64,000 nucleotides of DNA from Bugulina stolonifera (taxonomy: Eukaryota > Bryozoa > Gymnolaemata > Cheilostomatida > Bugulidae). Location of the stretch: assembly GCA_935421135.1 (NCBI GenBank), contig OW285197.1, positions 3,376,568 to 3,440,567 of the forward strand. The letters are read 5' to 3'. Numbering within the stretch: the stretch's first letter is position 1; the number at the start of each line of letters is the position of its first letter. Below the pieces are notes generated by a model. It searched no databases. It was not told the DNA's origin and saw only the letters and a program-made list of their open reading frames with translations. The position numbers and the translations under genes were made by a program. This document shows, piece by piece, positions 54,701-55,560 of the stretch.

Positions 54701-54771
54701 TTTGGCCATGAAGCTCTCAATATCATCAATTGGATCATCAGCAGAATGTCTAAACCAGATCTTGAAAGTTT
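673..54771 (-). CDS. LRR-Roc-COR-caspase fusion gene (composite spliced model)
   Basis: Composite model of one minus-strand gene. N-terminal exon 54486-54771, LRR exons at 53.06, 52.5, 33.8, 20.2, 19.7, 17.2 and 16.8 kb, Roc-COR exon 5406-7405, linker 4645-4725, caspase exons 3093-3286, 2700-2897, 2012-2234, 1656-1742, 964-1073 and 673-798. Every LRR exon enters and leaves in phase 2, which fits the phase 2 entry of the Roc-COR exon. The exons from 7405 downward total 3019 bp and hold one frame to a TAA stop. The caspase part has no start of its own and joins the COR exon through an in-phase 27-codon linker. From family knowledge, ROCO proteins are dimeric GTPase switches and caspases are dimerisation-activated Cys proteases; regulated proteolysis or cell death is inferred. 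The LRR exons are far apart and some may belong to alternative transcripts or neighbouring paralogues. The 5' end is not found. The two-gene alternative is less likely. Confidence 0.6.
964..1073 (-). CDS. Caspase p10 exon
   Basis: The exon opens after a good pyrimidine-rich acceptor (TTTCTTCTTCCAG) in phase 1 and closes at a GTAAGA donor in phase 0. It encodes TDTSPRNREYGGPFIRTL, which lines up with the caspase p10 region where families have S-W-R then G-S-W-F-I-Q. The arginine that lines the S1 pocket is kept (SPRN), while the Trp and Ser around it are changed. The tail VLKHSCHRDVCTLFDI resembles the helix before the final p10 strand. It joins in frame to the exon at 1656-1742. Confidence 0.7.
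1656..1742 (-). CDS. Caspase p20-p10 linker and first p10 strand
   Basis: Short 87 bp exon, phase 1 in and phase 1 out, between an acceptor ending TTTATAG and a donor GTAAGC. It encodes a Ser/Gly/Lys-rich linker and then TVDDLIVFRSCFE, which corresponds to the first p10 strand of caspases (family pattern D-F-L-x-A-Y-S-T). Two adjacent Asp residues precede the strand, a possible maturation cleavage site. It was found from splice signals and the phase match on both sides. Confidence 0.65.
2012..2234 (-). CDS. Caspase p20 exon with catalytic His and Cys
   Basis: This exon carries both catalytic residues of a caspase. The segment MFILVVMSHGAEDDVIYG holds the catalytic His in S-H-G, and VVIVQACRSG holds the catalytic Cys in QACR. 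The usual active-site pentapeptide QACRG is QACRS here. The exon starts after an acceptor TTTTTTCTAG in phase 0 and ends at a consensus GTAAGT donor in phase 1, fitting the next exon. Both catalytic residues being present argues for a working protease rather than a pseudo-caspase, provided the upstream splice works. Confidence 0.85.
2700..2897 (-). CDS. Caspase p20 N-terminal exon
   Basis: This encodes the start of the p20 subunit. VRGRALVINNRSF matches the first caspase strand (R-G-x-x-L-I-I-N-N). The arginine that caspases keep before the acidic loop appears in KRDRKG or REGSEVD, and DVANVARMLELLNFQV is the first helix and second strand. Entry is phase 0 after GATCAG. The natural end is at NLNGQ, followed by CAG then GGAAGT: a consensus donor except that its second intron base is G instead of T. 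Joining there keeps the frame into EMISEIG, as in other caspases. A GTACAT a few bases on would break the frame. Confidence 0.7.
3093..3286 (-). CDS. Acidic prodomain-like linker before the caspase
   Basis: A 194 bp exon, phase 1 in and phase 0 out. It encodes a Ser/Asp/Asn-rich segment (DSPENDSNSNDDAES), likely disordered, and then NIKQLFDNVDK leading into the p20 domain. Several Asp residues make cleavage of the caspase from the ROCO part plausible. The donor is GC (AAG then GCAAGT), the commonest non-GT donor and otherwise a perfect consensus. The acceptor is CACGTAG. I see no start codon context or promoter that would make this the first exon of a separate caspase gene. Confidence 0.65.
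3741..3805 (+). repeat. Dispersed repeat shared with 46088-46165
   Basis: CCTCTGGCCCTTAGCTACGG ... CTCAATACCAACTTTTGGTT recurs at 46.1 kb with a few mismatches, same orientation. It lies in the intron between the 4.6 kb linker exon and the 3.1 kb exon. Confidence 0.5.
4645..4725 (-). CDS. COR-to-caspase linker exon
   Basis: An 81 bp exon, phase 1 at both ends, between an acceptor ATTACAG and a donor CAG then GTACTG. It encodes about 27 residues (KSLTDREKTDLEMYIEKIP), charged and probably helical. It links the Roc-COR exon to the caspase exons without breaking the frame and is main evidence that the two parts form one gene. Confidence 0.65.
5406..7405 (-). CDS. Roc-COR GTPase exon with terminal LRRs
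   Basis: Large 2000 bp exon of a ROCO-family protein. Exon residues 1-70 are the last leucine-rich repeats (LKALEKLTLSGNERL, LPLLNKLDVDECL). The Roc GTPase follows: P-loop GQSMAGKTS near residues 104-112, switch II DFGGQE near 158-163, and the guanine-specificity motif THKD near 227-230. The rest to about residue 570 has the size and position of a COR domain, with YYYKTGKLLIFDD and DRDLSHILPYY-like segments. A Cys pair and basic tail (CPHCLLKK) follow. The acceptor TTTGCAG gives phase 2 entry, matching the LRR exons. The exon ends at a consensus donor CCAG then GTAATT in phase 1; the frame then runs to a nearby stop, so reading on would be intron. No kinase domain follows; the next exons lead to a caspase. 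Confidence 0.9.
7406..8400. other. Intron, no gene seen
   Basis: AT-rich sequence between the Roc-COR exon and the first Gypsy relic. Short open frames on the minus strand (7634-8213) have no codon bias, domain or splice context and look accidental. Confidence 0.5.
8690..9745 (+). pseudogene. Ty3/Gypsy deletion derivative (protease joined to integrase tail)
   Basis: A relic related to the 11.1 kb Gypsy element. At 8700-8960 it has the aspartic protease region with VDTGAGDNFLS, broken by stops. The reverse transcriptase, RNase H and integrase core are missing. From about 9010 the sequence matches the integrase C-terminal region (LLNGRKNRTRVDIL against LLNGRQIRTKIDVL). The open stretch 9174-9560 covers the pol tail, ending in Arg/Ser/Asn-rich sequence (DRSNPRKSKRIQNKKPK). 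A purine-rich run GTAGGGAGG precedes TGTTTTGG at 9571, a possible 3' LTR start. A single internal deletion plus point decay explains it. Confidence 0.7.
9750..10468. other. Intron or intergenic, no gene seen
   Basis: Mixed-composition sequence without a supported gene. The overlapping short frames at 9758-10010 have no recognisable content. Confidence 0.45.
10469..10976. mobile_element. MITE with 23 bp terminal inverted repeats
   Basis: The first 23 bases (GGTTTCCGTCCCTACCAAGA...) are inverted at 10954-10976 with one mismatch. The 508 bp between has no coding frame. No clear target-site duplication is visible in the flanks, so the superfamily is open. It lies just upstream of the 5'-truncated Gypsy pol. 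Confidence 0.7.
11092..14502 (+). CDS. Ty3/Gypsy retrotransposon Pol polyprotein (5'-truncated element)
   Basis: Open frame of more than 1100 codons without internal stops. Numbering from codon 11101: two CCHC zinc knuckles near residues 15-50 (CNYCKITGHLEAVC), aspartic protease VDTGAG with the active Asp near 91, reverse transcriptase with YLDD at 389-392, and RNase H with CDASAVGLG near 536. Integrase follows with an HHCC finger (GHFGMQRMK ... CTTC) and catalytic residues D837, D891 and E927, the last two exactly 35 residues apart as in DDX35E. The C-terminal tail is Pro/Arg-rich. The order protease-RT-RNase H-integrase defines Ty3/Gypsy. An upstream stop at 11086 and the absence of any capsid sequence or 5' LTR show the element is truncated. 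There is no natural ATG for the frame, so a gag-pol fusion start was lost. It is inserted in the host gene intron, opposite strand. Confidence 0.93.
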   Translation: MLLLLAPTTKTHSQTASTCNCCGRTNHNQRDCRYKNAACNYCKITGHLEAVCRKKKKVNSQPLNIVRALKTVHAVPQIQVELILQGQPLQLEVDTGAGDNFLSEHNWRRLGAPTLQPPLIHYESATHHPIDIIGTCTLNTKVGSQQEKPLHFVISKIPNLNLLGRGGIQQLDISLDSLMPQADRRQHTDVLTISSNLKEACRRLTSEFKDLFTPELGCLKDFELEVKFKQDSKPIFCKPRPVPYAIQEDLGQAYDAGISRGVWEPVQFNSYGTPVVPIRKAQLPGQPRRKLRVCGDYSVTVNAQLEDHRQPIPLPEELMRKLGGGHGFSKIDLADAYNQICLAPESQKKLALSTHRGVLLQKRLPFGISSAPGYFQEIMEQLTQDLPGVAVYLDDILVSGATAEDHLINLRRLLQRLQDRGLRCNLQKCVFAEDTVEYLGHQLSQEGIAKGSGVEDVKKMPPPTDVTGLQSFMGSIQFYQKFLPDLSTVTAPLQKLLRKGEKWQWTPIQQAAFSQLKQMLCSDLVLAHFDPSLKLGISCDASAVGLGVVLFHRYGDGSERPIAHASKTLTQTQRGYSQTQKEALAIIFGITKFHQFLYGRKFILITDHRSLLTLFGPNKATPAMAANRLARWALTLNQYQYSIEYRKTSEHGNADVLSRLPSGPDAKFDAEEEGEDIDTVCCIKAIGTQLSPTEPGVLKKETAKDPVLSKIMRYTREGWQDEERNPYQSEVNLEGYSIKDFQKLTASLSIENGCLLYGSRVVIPLSLQKEVLQLIHMGHFGMQRMKQLARTAVYWPRMDKDIMEMTQKCTTCREHQNQPTRAPIHPWMMPEKPWSRLHIDHAINFMGTNWLVLVDAYTKYPCIHPTSSTSTKATTDLLEKDFAHFGYPHTIVTDNGTSFTSDEFQQWCKERGIIHLRGAPYHPATNGAAERMVGSFKQSLKKSTLSTNQALQEFLMQYRRTPLSYGFSPSELLNGRQIRTKIDVLLPSPAHLAQGKQMQDVQRTKKLHCYNVGTPCYALYCGPRRNRQPKWIEAVVTKVLGSRSVMVKIMPRGPVWKRHIDQLQLRHVSAEDGEPPEDIHIPESPTSNTNKERSTEPEHNTPPTPPKIKYRNPRMPDPSAYTRSNPRRSTRNRKPK
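14530..14750 (+). repeat. Probable 3' LTR of the Gypsy element
   Basis: Starts with TGTTGAGAC right after a purine-rich tract (GGAAAGAGG) 28 bp past the pol stop, and ends near GAATACAACA. It contains a TATA-like GTATATAAAC near 14662 and an AATAAA near 14726, as expected of an LTR. No second copy is found upstream, so the end is estimated. Confidence 0.55.
14760..15318. other. Intron, no gene seen
   Basis: AT-rich sequence between the Gypsy 3' LTR and the Harbinger-derived element. Nothing supported. Confidence 0.45.
15319..16112. mobile_element. Harbinger-derived non-autonomous element
   Basis: The left end (AAAGGGCATGCTACATGGAC onward) matches the inverted right end of the 22.9-26.3 kb Harbinger for about 90 bp. 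The last 160 bp, inverted, match that element's left end, including GCAATAAACATGC and the CGATTCGCAT runs. The transposase and MADF genes are absent. The extreme right terminus has decayed. The tandem-duplication breakpoint at 15445 lies inside it. Confidence 0.65.
16722..16853 (-). CDS. LRR exon, copy A1
   Basis: A 132 bp exon, phase 2 at both ends, encoding two LRR units: MSQLTNLKKLDISWNKSL and LPTSLEELDMSSCDISFL. The acceptor is ATTACAG and the donor GTAAGT. It lies in the left unit of the 2.9 kb tandem duplication. Its twin is at 19669-19800, from which it differs at 8 bases, 6 of them changing residues. It is the LRR exon nearest to the Roc-COR exon and joins it in phase. Confidence 0.75.
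17170..17298 (-). CDS. LRR exon, copy A2
   Basis: A 129 bp exon, phase 2 at both ends, acceptor ATTACAG, donor GTAGGT. It encodes two LRR units with the pattern LTNLKKLNISSN then LPTSLEELDMSDCDISTLPQ. Its twin is at 20117-20245 in the right duplication unit. The reading frame is intact across the exon. Confidence 0.75.
19669..19800 (-). CDS. LRR exon, copy B1
   Basis: Duplicate of 16722-16853 in the right unit of the tandem duplication: 132 bp, phase 2-2, same splice sites. It encodes LTNLKKLDISRSTSPKEISD and LEELNMSRCDISFLPQ. Compared with A1, WNKSL is replaced by RSTSP and two residues of the second repeat differ. The open frame and splice signals are kept, so it can be spliced in. Confidence 0.72.
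20117..20245 (-). CDS. LRR exon, copy B2
   Basis: Duplicate of 17170-17298: 129 bp, phase 2-2, acceptor ATTACAG, donor GTAGGT. Two LRR units, frame intact. Relative to A2 there are a Gln to Arg change at the exon end, a Thr to Ile change and silent differences. Confidence 0.72.
21310..22922. other. Intron, no gene seen
   Basis: AT-rich sequence with a short trinucleotide run (CTACTACTACTGCTACTACTGC type) near 22326 and TACATGTA palindromes near 22720. No gene supported. Confidence 0.45.
23218..24301 (+). CDS. Harbinger Myb/MADF-like accessory protein (three exons, probably decayed)
   Basis: Exon 1, 23218-23380, from ATG in CTAACCATGGAC: residues such as LIELIQQRPVLWQKSHPDYK match the start of a MADF/Myb-SANT domain; donor CAG then GTGCGT. 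Exon 2, 23657-23819, after TTTACAG, continues in phase with RRRSLRDTMRKKEKEPE and WKWWGAMAF, the rest of the domain. It meets a TAG just before a GTATGT donor at 23823, so a small lesion probably cut the frame. Exon 3, 23968-24301, after GTTTCAG, gives a Ser-rich linker and a C-terminal helical region (SEYKRALARKKLKNFFDIEF). In this superfamily the partner binds element ends and imports the transposase. Confidence 0.7.
24362..26075 (-). pseudogene. Harbinger DDE transposase, spliced and inactivated
   Basis: Exons 25621-26075, 25167-25445, 24867-25025 and 24362-24678. The first begins at ATG 26075 with a Lys/Arg/Leu-rich leader, then KELRNPEYEERHKKYLRMT and the helix-turn-helix region. The DDE residues are visible: first Asp in GSIDGKHI, second in SDGGVW, Glu in CRRVIENTFG. 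The last exon gives MSHRWRLLFQPI, the usual region after the Glu. Lesions: an in-frame TGA at 25985-25983 where the family has Trp, a frameshift between the RWNFSN and LGSIDGKH segments near 25420, and missing residues before QPIYLKSPQGPEDW. It therefore cannot make a full transposase. Confidence 0.85.
24700..24835. repeat. ACTAACATTGCT-type minisatellite
   Basis: Imperfect tandem repeats of CTACTAACA and CATTGCTACTAACA motifs inside a transposase intron. A young simple-repeat expansion. Confidence 0.7.
26304..27043. other. Intron, no gene seen
   Basis: AT-rich sequence with no supported feature apart from scattered ACATGTA palindromes. Confidence 0.4.
27044..27294. mobile_element. Short TIR element carrying a tRNA-like (SINE-related) core
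   Basis: The left end GTTAGAGGGTTTGGCCATTT is inverted at 27271-27294 with two or three mismatches. Inside, 27122-27195 looks tRNA-derived: GCTGGTGTAGTGGTAGCATG resembles a pol III A box, followed by a decayed B box region. Parts of the core (TAGGTGCCGTAGAGG, GGATTTGAAACAAGTCTCT) recur near 42140-42215 and 33000-33200. Confidence 0.55.
27303..27613. mobile_element. MITE with about 30 bp inverted ends
   Basis: AGGTGCAAACACACGGGAG at 27303 is inverted at 27595-27613. The repeat continues inward as GTTTTGGGGCGAA against ATTTTTGGGGCGAA, and AAGCGTCAA appears in both arms. The element is 311 bp, richer in GC than its surroundings, with no credible coding frame. Confidence 0.65.
27614..28029. other. 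Intron, no gene seen
   Basis: No supported feature. The phrase ACATGTGCAACCAGTGCCCATGATTGGTACCC at 27845 (given in two parts: ACATGTGCAACCAGTG, CCCATGATTGGTACCC) recurs near 32260-32290, so part of this is a dispersed repeat. Confidence 0.4.
28030..28670. mobile_element. TIR element with AAAACAATGTA motifs
   Basis: The left arm TTACAA ... CTGCCCATATCTGAGAAAAC followed by AATGTAT is mirrored at the right by ATACATTG then TTTTCCCAGATCTGGGCAG ... TTGTAA. Several inner copies of AAAACA(A/C)TG(T/C)A occur in both orientations. No coding frame. It abuts the next LTR relic. Confidence 0.5.
28671..30305 (-). mobile_element. Decayed gag-only LTR element, relative of the 46-51 kb element
   Basis: At 28671-28810 an LTR fragment shares CATTACATGAAAGATCGA with the 46.4 and 50.5 kb LTRs. 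From about 28830 the sequence follows the internal region of the other element (for example CCGTGCCGATCTGCAGCCCG against CCGTGTCGATCCTCAGGCCG). At 30124-30143, inverted, is the primer-binding site TAGTGGCAGCGGTGGGAT, and from 30144 an LTR fragment. The gag region is full of stops and frameshifts. Everything corresponding to the 3' part of the other element is deleted. Confidence 0.7.
30840..31496 (+). repeat. LTR of the same family, plus orientation
   Basis: From TTTTTATACCCATGTAAAGA the sequence follows the inverted 50.4-51.1 kb LTR, including GAGGCCCGACCTCTCAGA, the GGGTCGGCCATCGGGCTTCC region, a CAATAAAGACCCATCTATAC polyadenylation-type segment and CACTCTCTTTC. It ends CCATTACA at 31496, the same 3' terminus. 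It faces the minus-oriented LTR at 30144-30305 head to head. The 5' end is not sharply defined. Confidence 0.65.
31500..33000. other. Intron, no gene seen
   Basis: AT-rich. A 90-codon minus-strand frame at 31804-32076 (MTLKKPHLEILLSLAIM start) is open, but I recognise no domain and no splice context supports it; I do not call it a gene. Confidence 0.4.
33000..33250. repeat. SINE-related relic
   Basis: CAGTCAGAGACTAG ... CCAGTCCCTGACTGG resembles the inverted SINE at 42.06-42.28 kb. AACCACTTCACCAGCTCAGC at 33179 is the inverse of the tRNA-like A-box region at 27122. Degraded, orientation minus. Confidence 0.45.
33772..33909 (-). CDS. LRR exon
   Basis: A 138 bp exon, phase 2-2, acceptor TATTTTAG, donor GTTAGT. 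It encodes LMTNLRKLDVSSTCNCSLKT and LPASLEELDIRECRISSL, two LRR units of the same family as the exons near 17, 20 and 52 kb but more diverged. It sits 13 kb from the nearest other LRR exon, with repeats filling the introns on both sides. Confidence 0.72.
33910..34469. other. Intron, no gene seen
   Basis: No supported gene. Upstream (minus) of the LRR exon at 33.8 kb. Confidence 0.4.
34640..34815 (-). mobile_element. tRNA-derived SINE
   Basis: Read on the minus strand from 34815: GCGTGGCTTAGGGGTTAGAA (A box), then a spacer and GGTTCAAACCCCGGT (B box), followed by a non-tRNA tail. The head folds like a tRNA only loosely and lacks a matching acceptor stem, so it is a SINE and not a tRNA gene. 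The body may extend to about 34470. Confidence 0.65.
34856..35340 (+). pseudogene. LINE (non-LTR) ORF2 C-terminal fragment
   Basis: Conceptual translation in two frames gives LTRETESLIASAQDQAFRK, then CRLCQKG with GHDS/HIVHGG, YKARHDQVATAVHW and later VKRLWDFSIHTDL and CEITDIAVPGD. This is the familiar C-terminal region of non-LTR retrotransposon ORF2 with its Cys/His motif. It has a frameshift near 35000 and stops after 35200, and dissolves into a purine-rich tract at 35300-35390. It is a 5'-truncated dead copy. Confidence 0.75.
35737..36027 (+). repeat. 5' LTR of the TRIM-like element
   Basis: 291 bp, TGTGGTAGATTC to CCATAACA. Contains GAGTTAGCTACATGTAGCTC, the palindromic TAGCTGCATGTAGCTA, a TATATATAAGGG box and a CAATAAAAG signal. 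Near-identical to 37334-37638 apart from small indels. Confidence 0.9.
36029..36049 (+). other. Primer-binding site, tRNA-Leu type
   Basis: TGGTGGCAGCTGTGGGATTC starts one base after the LTR. It is complementary, with one mismatch, to the 3' end of animal tRNA-Leu(AAG) including its CCA. Confidence 0.7.
37334..37638 (+). repeat. 3' LTR of the TRIM-like element
   Basis: 305 bp copy of the 5' LTR, preceded by the purine tract AGAAGGGGAGAA. The two LTRs differ by a few substitutions and short insertions, suggesting a fairly recent insertion. Confidence 0.9.
37643..39439. other. Intron, no gene seen
   Basis: Very AT-rich. Contains a trinucleotide-like run (ACTACTGCTAC type) at 37860-37930 and stretches of A/T near 38040-38130. 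No coding frame supported. Confidence 0.45.
39440..40310 (+). pseudogene. Ty3/Gypsy integrase relic
   Basis: The open frame 39440-39901 contains YLTYVDDVVFYLNRVYLP then EKARILEDVHGDHQGE. This matches the segment before and within the integrase H2C2 zinc finger of Gypsy Pol (family pattern: NRIVIP-SLR ... IHEGHQG). The integrase core is deleted: another frame at 39805-39900 gives WRAALCCYRDTPLDNGYSPA, the integrase C-terminal region. The frame 39986-40309 is a Pro/Thr/Ser-rich tail with short repeats (CARTANNR, CARTANHR). Not closely related to the 11 kb element. Confidence 0.65.
40440..41039 (+). pseudogene. Unrecognised ORF, possibly SGNH-hydrolase-like, one in-frame stop
   Basis: From ATG 40440 (MKAYVIGNSITAADIND) one frame runs to 41039 with a single TAA at 40563-40565. 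The start V-I-G-N-S resembles block I of SGNH/GDSL proteins. After the stop come YILARSDFPDFTGPARKK, a block NNIIVVLCTIYPIDF and EENRRIKEFNESRGMATPF, the spacing seen in SGNH-like proteins linked to invertebrate retroelements. A splice from 40531 (CAAG then GTTATT) to 40619 (TTTTCCAG) would also keep phase and skip the stop, but would remove conserved-looking residues. An intron-like GTAAGT...GCAG at 40345-40438 precedes the ATG. Function not established. Confidence 0.4.
41040..42054. other. Intron, no gene seen
   Basis: Contains a pure TA-dinucleotide run at 41213-41230. No supported gene. Confidence 0.45.
42055..42284. mobile_element. Inverted SINE-like dimer forming a long hairpin
   Basis: GTCAGAGACTTGTTTCAAAT, AAGTCCCTGACTGGGG and TTTGAACCCGGGG (42061-42122) recur inverted as CCCCGGGTTCAAACCTCAG, TCAGGAACCGGTATTTCA and GATTTGAAACAAGTCTCTGA (42152-42217) around a 30 bp loop. 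Both arms contain a B-box-like GGTTCAAACC. The right end AAATGGTCAAACCCAATAAC resembles the terminus of the 27044-27294 element. Confidence 0.6.
42285..43006. other. Repeat-like region with AAACA(A/C)TGTA motifs
   Basis: AAAACACTGTAACTCAA, GAAACACTGTATCTCAA and AAAACAATGTAACTCC occur at 42373-42556. The same motif family recurs at 28.0-28.6 and 45.6-45.9 kb. No coding frame. Confidence 0.4.
43007..44810. mobile_element. DNA transposon with about 330 bp inverted arms
   Basis: TATACTGCCCTCTGTTGGTA at 43007 is inverted at the right end (44791-44810). The arms stay similar for roughly 330 bp (43007-43340 and 44490-44810), sharing for example GTAATCTGTTGGCATAACTA and CACCAAGTATAATGTGTGAA. The interior carries a minus-strand transposase-like pseudogene. 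The arms have separate indels, so the copy is not fresh. Confidence 0.8.
43739..44360 (-). pseudogene. Transposase-like protein N-terminal half, frameshifted
   Basis: An ATG at 44360 (MAEGGSKKQSLSLDNK) opens a Lys/Leu-rich start. After frame changes follow NYTYHLRDSGGTKCVVCKKF with FMHSLGYN, and then IESHIRSYNPSISLYRQEHA, LTITEMYKNFLSRHPQ and LNISFAKLGEKECEVCSQF. The layout (VCKKFF finger, H-Y-C/R-like block, N-L-T-I-x-x-M-Y helix, S-F-x-x-x-x-x-x-x-C-x-x-C finger) is that of a transposase-related family common in invertebrate genomes. No DDE core is present, so it is a deletion copy. I cannot assign the superfamily. Confidence 0.55.
44811..46397. other. Intron with dispersed repeats, no gene
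   Basis: At 45600-45930 several AAAACAATGTAACT-type motifs in both orientations. At 46088-46165 a segment (CTCTGGCCCTTAGCTAGGGC, CCAATACCAACTTTTGGTGG) also found at 3741-3805. The short open frames at 44922-45328 have no recognisable content. Confidence 0.45.
46398..46685 (-). repeat. 3' LTR (internally deleted copy)
   Basis: Minus sense starts TGTGATGGTACGCCAAGTCG and ends ACCATTACA. It matches the 5' LTR at both ends but lacks about 370 bp from the middle (corresponding to 50582-50956), including the GC-rich promoter-like section. Confidence 0.85.
46861..48005 (-). pseudogene. Second ORF of the gag-only element (zinc-finger and Pro/Ser-rich protein)
   Basis: One frame from 48005 (MCIVGASPVRKTLTPDG) is interrupted by a single TAG at 47814-47812 and continues with CAKCGFSGTF, HIWQHFARFYCHCGRSS and ALGHHF to 47559: a paired Cys/His arrangement that could bind zinc. 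A frameshift leads to the 238-codon frame 47577-46861, rich in Pro and Ser with short repeats (CPASPVLTQP, CPASPD). I recognise no homologue. A nucleic-acid-binding role is a guess from the Cys/His pattern. Confidence 0.45.
48336..50084 (-). CDS. Gag-like protein of the LTR element
   Basis: Intact 582-codon frame starting MDRIRNLLQQVMYQAEQDLK, about 320 bp inside the 5' LTR. Residues 1-190 look like a retrotransposon capsid: YNGQEHVELFIEDFTAMAER, LIRLRAALHGPAQECG, EEIFSRLREQYG and LRDYAALIRRLMATAFEG follow the usual Gag order. The rest is disordered, with three degenerate repeats of about 37 residues (PVPVDDSIPT, PVPVDELIPT, PVLVEEPTPT, each followed by NHNGRPQ-type words). No CCHC zinc knuckle is seen. 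The frame has survived while the second ORF decayed. Particle formation is inferred from the family. Confidence 0.75.
   Translation of the reverse strand: MDRIRNLLQQVMYQAEQDLKTLSYNGQEHVELFIEDFTAMAERCNWNDRARLIRLRAALHGPAQECGRPRSVEEIFSRLREQYGLSAREARWKLSILEQPAHTSLRDYAALIRRLMATAFEGAPPASLEEWTVEKFCLTVHNHGLRWYYTWLQPDDMEEALETGTAFLRNKDGKASPPKSQEELLADLLREALHTLLQKCQEADDGSTVTPEPVPVDDSIPTTADADIHSGEGGLNHNGRPQRPTDTSEPVPVDELIPTEAKPKKSGPNHNGRPQKPTDTSKPVLVEEPTPTKPKDKSSRFKRKIPCMTSPSHSRPTASPTPVTVDEPVPTRPTPGKKRLHSKPGTTEVTTDHPSRLKGRLARPAQSDQTSQGKPDLSSTQTDQQDLATSRPDTNRQLIPPKTQYIPTDDLSCVELPDTTVQVRGLRIDTEQTVLDQTEEQPLNLSKNVQVSIARPDPEDAKYRVADLKDLIPTTEIQYILPAVQVQRAKCSCTESSIAEQFQPKIQIAELSKSHKADKKQSKATIAVFSRLSDKSNKENVPEALPTIEPIAHPSASINTTDHRRVVLSRPALHQDMYPYMR
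50399..50418 (-). other. Primer-binding site, tRNA-Leu type
   Basis: Minus sense TGGTGGCAGCGGTGGGATTC, one base inside the 5' LTR end, complementary to the 3' end of animal tRNA-Leu(AAG). The same site occurs in the elements at 35.7 and 30.1 kb. Confidence 0.75.
50419..51081 (-). repeat. 5' LTR of the gag-only element
   Basis: 663 bp, minus sense TGTCATTATACGCC to ACCATTACA. Contains a TATATAAAGGGC-like box near 50740 (minus) and TCAATAAAGAC near 50690 (minus), the expected order of promoter and polyadenylation signal. Confidence 0.85.
51082..52470. other. Intron, no clear gene
   Basis: An open frame 51095-51352 plus (MSQSKRFAAGKSTFQCYICL) is not recognised and has no splice support. A TA run lies near 51696. 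Palindromic GTACATGTACA strings are dense at 52225-52380. Confidence 0.4.
52471..52608 (-). CDS. LRR exon
   Basis: A 138 bp exon, phase 2-2, acceptor ATTACAG, donor GTAGGT. It encodes LTNLKKLDISYNRPLKEISN and LPTSLLELHMKSCRMGIS, close in sequence to the exons in the duplicated block 32 kb away. Relative to that block it carries two extra codons in the second repeat. The flanking intron sequence (the GACATACTGTAATAAT context) is also shared, showing that whole exon-intron segments were copied. Confidence 0.72.
53055..53096 (-). pseudogene. Truncated LRR exon, 3' part only
   Basis: The last 42 bp of an LRR exon (YMSDCGISTLPQ) with its GTAGGT donor and downstream intron, closely matching 20117-20158. 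Homology to the family stops abruptly at about 53096, where a GC-rich segment begins; the acceptor and first LRR are missing. The exon is either broken by an insertion or deletion, or the join is an assembly artefact. Confidence 0.6.
53097..53275. other. GC-rich insertion breaking an LRR exon
   Basis: About 180 bp rich in C and CG dinucleotides (CCTCGCCCCGCCTCGAGCGG, CCCACCATCCGCGATCCCCC), unlike everything around it. It begins where homology to the other LRR exons stops and returns to AT-rich host sequence at AATGAAACCATGG. There are no inverted ends or target duplication. Short open frames through it are compositional. Confidence 0.65.
53276..54485. other. Intron, no gene seen
   Basis: AT-rich. 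Inverted short segments AGACGTGAAAATTT (53550) and AAATTTCACGTTTTT (53465) suggest a small hairpin. No coding frame. Confidence 0.4.
54486..54771 (-). CDS. N-terminal exon preceding the LRR exons
   Basis: A 286 bp exon with a pyrimidine-rich acceptor (TTTTACAG), phase 1 in, and donor GTAGGT, phase 2 out, the phase required by all LRR exons. It encodes about 95 residues: a charged, mostly helical segment (DDPIDDIESFMAKIKYHLLH, RKTYDGNIVGERTRVF) and then LVEIVPQVQSLTMLRTENLN, which looks like the cap or first repeat of an LRR domain. I do not recognise a named domain in the first 70 residues. Phase 1 entry means at least one more exon lies upstream, not found here. Confidence 0.6.
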
Positions 54772-55349
54772 CTGTAAAATTAGAATATAATAAAAGTTAC
54801 TAAGGTTATGTAACTGGGGTTCTTAAAAATAAAGATGCCTCACGATATATTATGCATTACTACCTGGAAAGACATGTGAAAAAAATTCGAAAGGTCTAAA
54901 AAATATTTTTCAAGTTATGGCCCATAGTAGTTTTGGGGCCCATTTACTACAGCTACATGTACCATTTTATGAATGAAATGGCTAGACAGTGAACTCTGTC
55001 GTGAAAGCATGACACAATGTTACAAATACAGAAGAATAATCAATACCATTGACATAGTACTACATGGTGTATGGCTAACATGTAATGCATATTTATTAAC
55101 AAGTTTTTTCCTGTTTTTGTATGTAATATCGCATGCGAAACCTATGTGTGGTGTACATTCTTATAAAATACATATATCCACTATTCTAGGAAAGAATAAG
55201 GACAGTTATTCCACTAGATATGTTTGTTGGGTTGTTTAGTAGCAGCTAGTGGCAGTCTAAAAGCCAACACAAAACTAAATATGCACAAAAAAAACTATTT
55301 GATCCTATATTTCATATTTGAATAATTAGATATACAGTGGGAGTAGGAG
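54772..55349. other. Intron upstream of the N-terminal exon
   Basis: An upstream exon with a phase 1 donor must exist if the gene model is right; I cannot identify it here. Confidence 0.4.
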
Positions 55350-55560
55350 TAGAAGGTGGCTCAGTGGGTTAGAGCGCTTGCCCTGAGGCGTGAAAGCGTG
55401 AAGGTTCAGGGTTCGAATCCCGCTGATGTCTACTGACTACTGGGTCTTTGTACCACAGGTGTGCTCCAAACTGCCTACAAATTGAGAGCAAAAAAACTTG
55501 GCGCAGCCATTGCAGCCTTGTATGTGCACCATCTATTCCATCGTCAGTGCCTGTCATTGA
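55350..55560 (+). mobile_element. tRNA-derived SINE
   Basis: GTGGCTCAGTGGGTTAGAGC (A box) at 55357 and GGTTCGAATCCCGC (B box) at 55409, about 50 bp apart. An unrelated body follows to about 55560 (TTGGCGCAGCCATTGCAGCC). There is no matching acceptor stem, so it is a SINE. The same A-box/B-box design appears on the minus strand at 34.6-34.8 kb. Confidence 0.7.

Noticed and set aside
55357..55425. tRNA-gene-like A and B boxes (also 34.8 kb minus and 27.1 kb)
   Set aside because: No acceptor stem pairing and each is followed by a SINE-type body; these are tRNA-derived SINEs, not tRNA genes.
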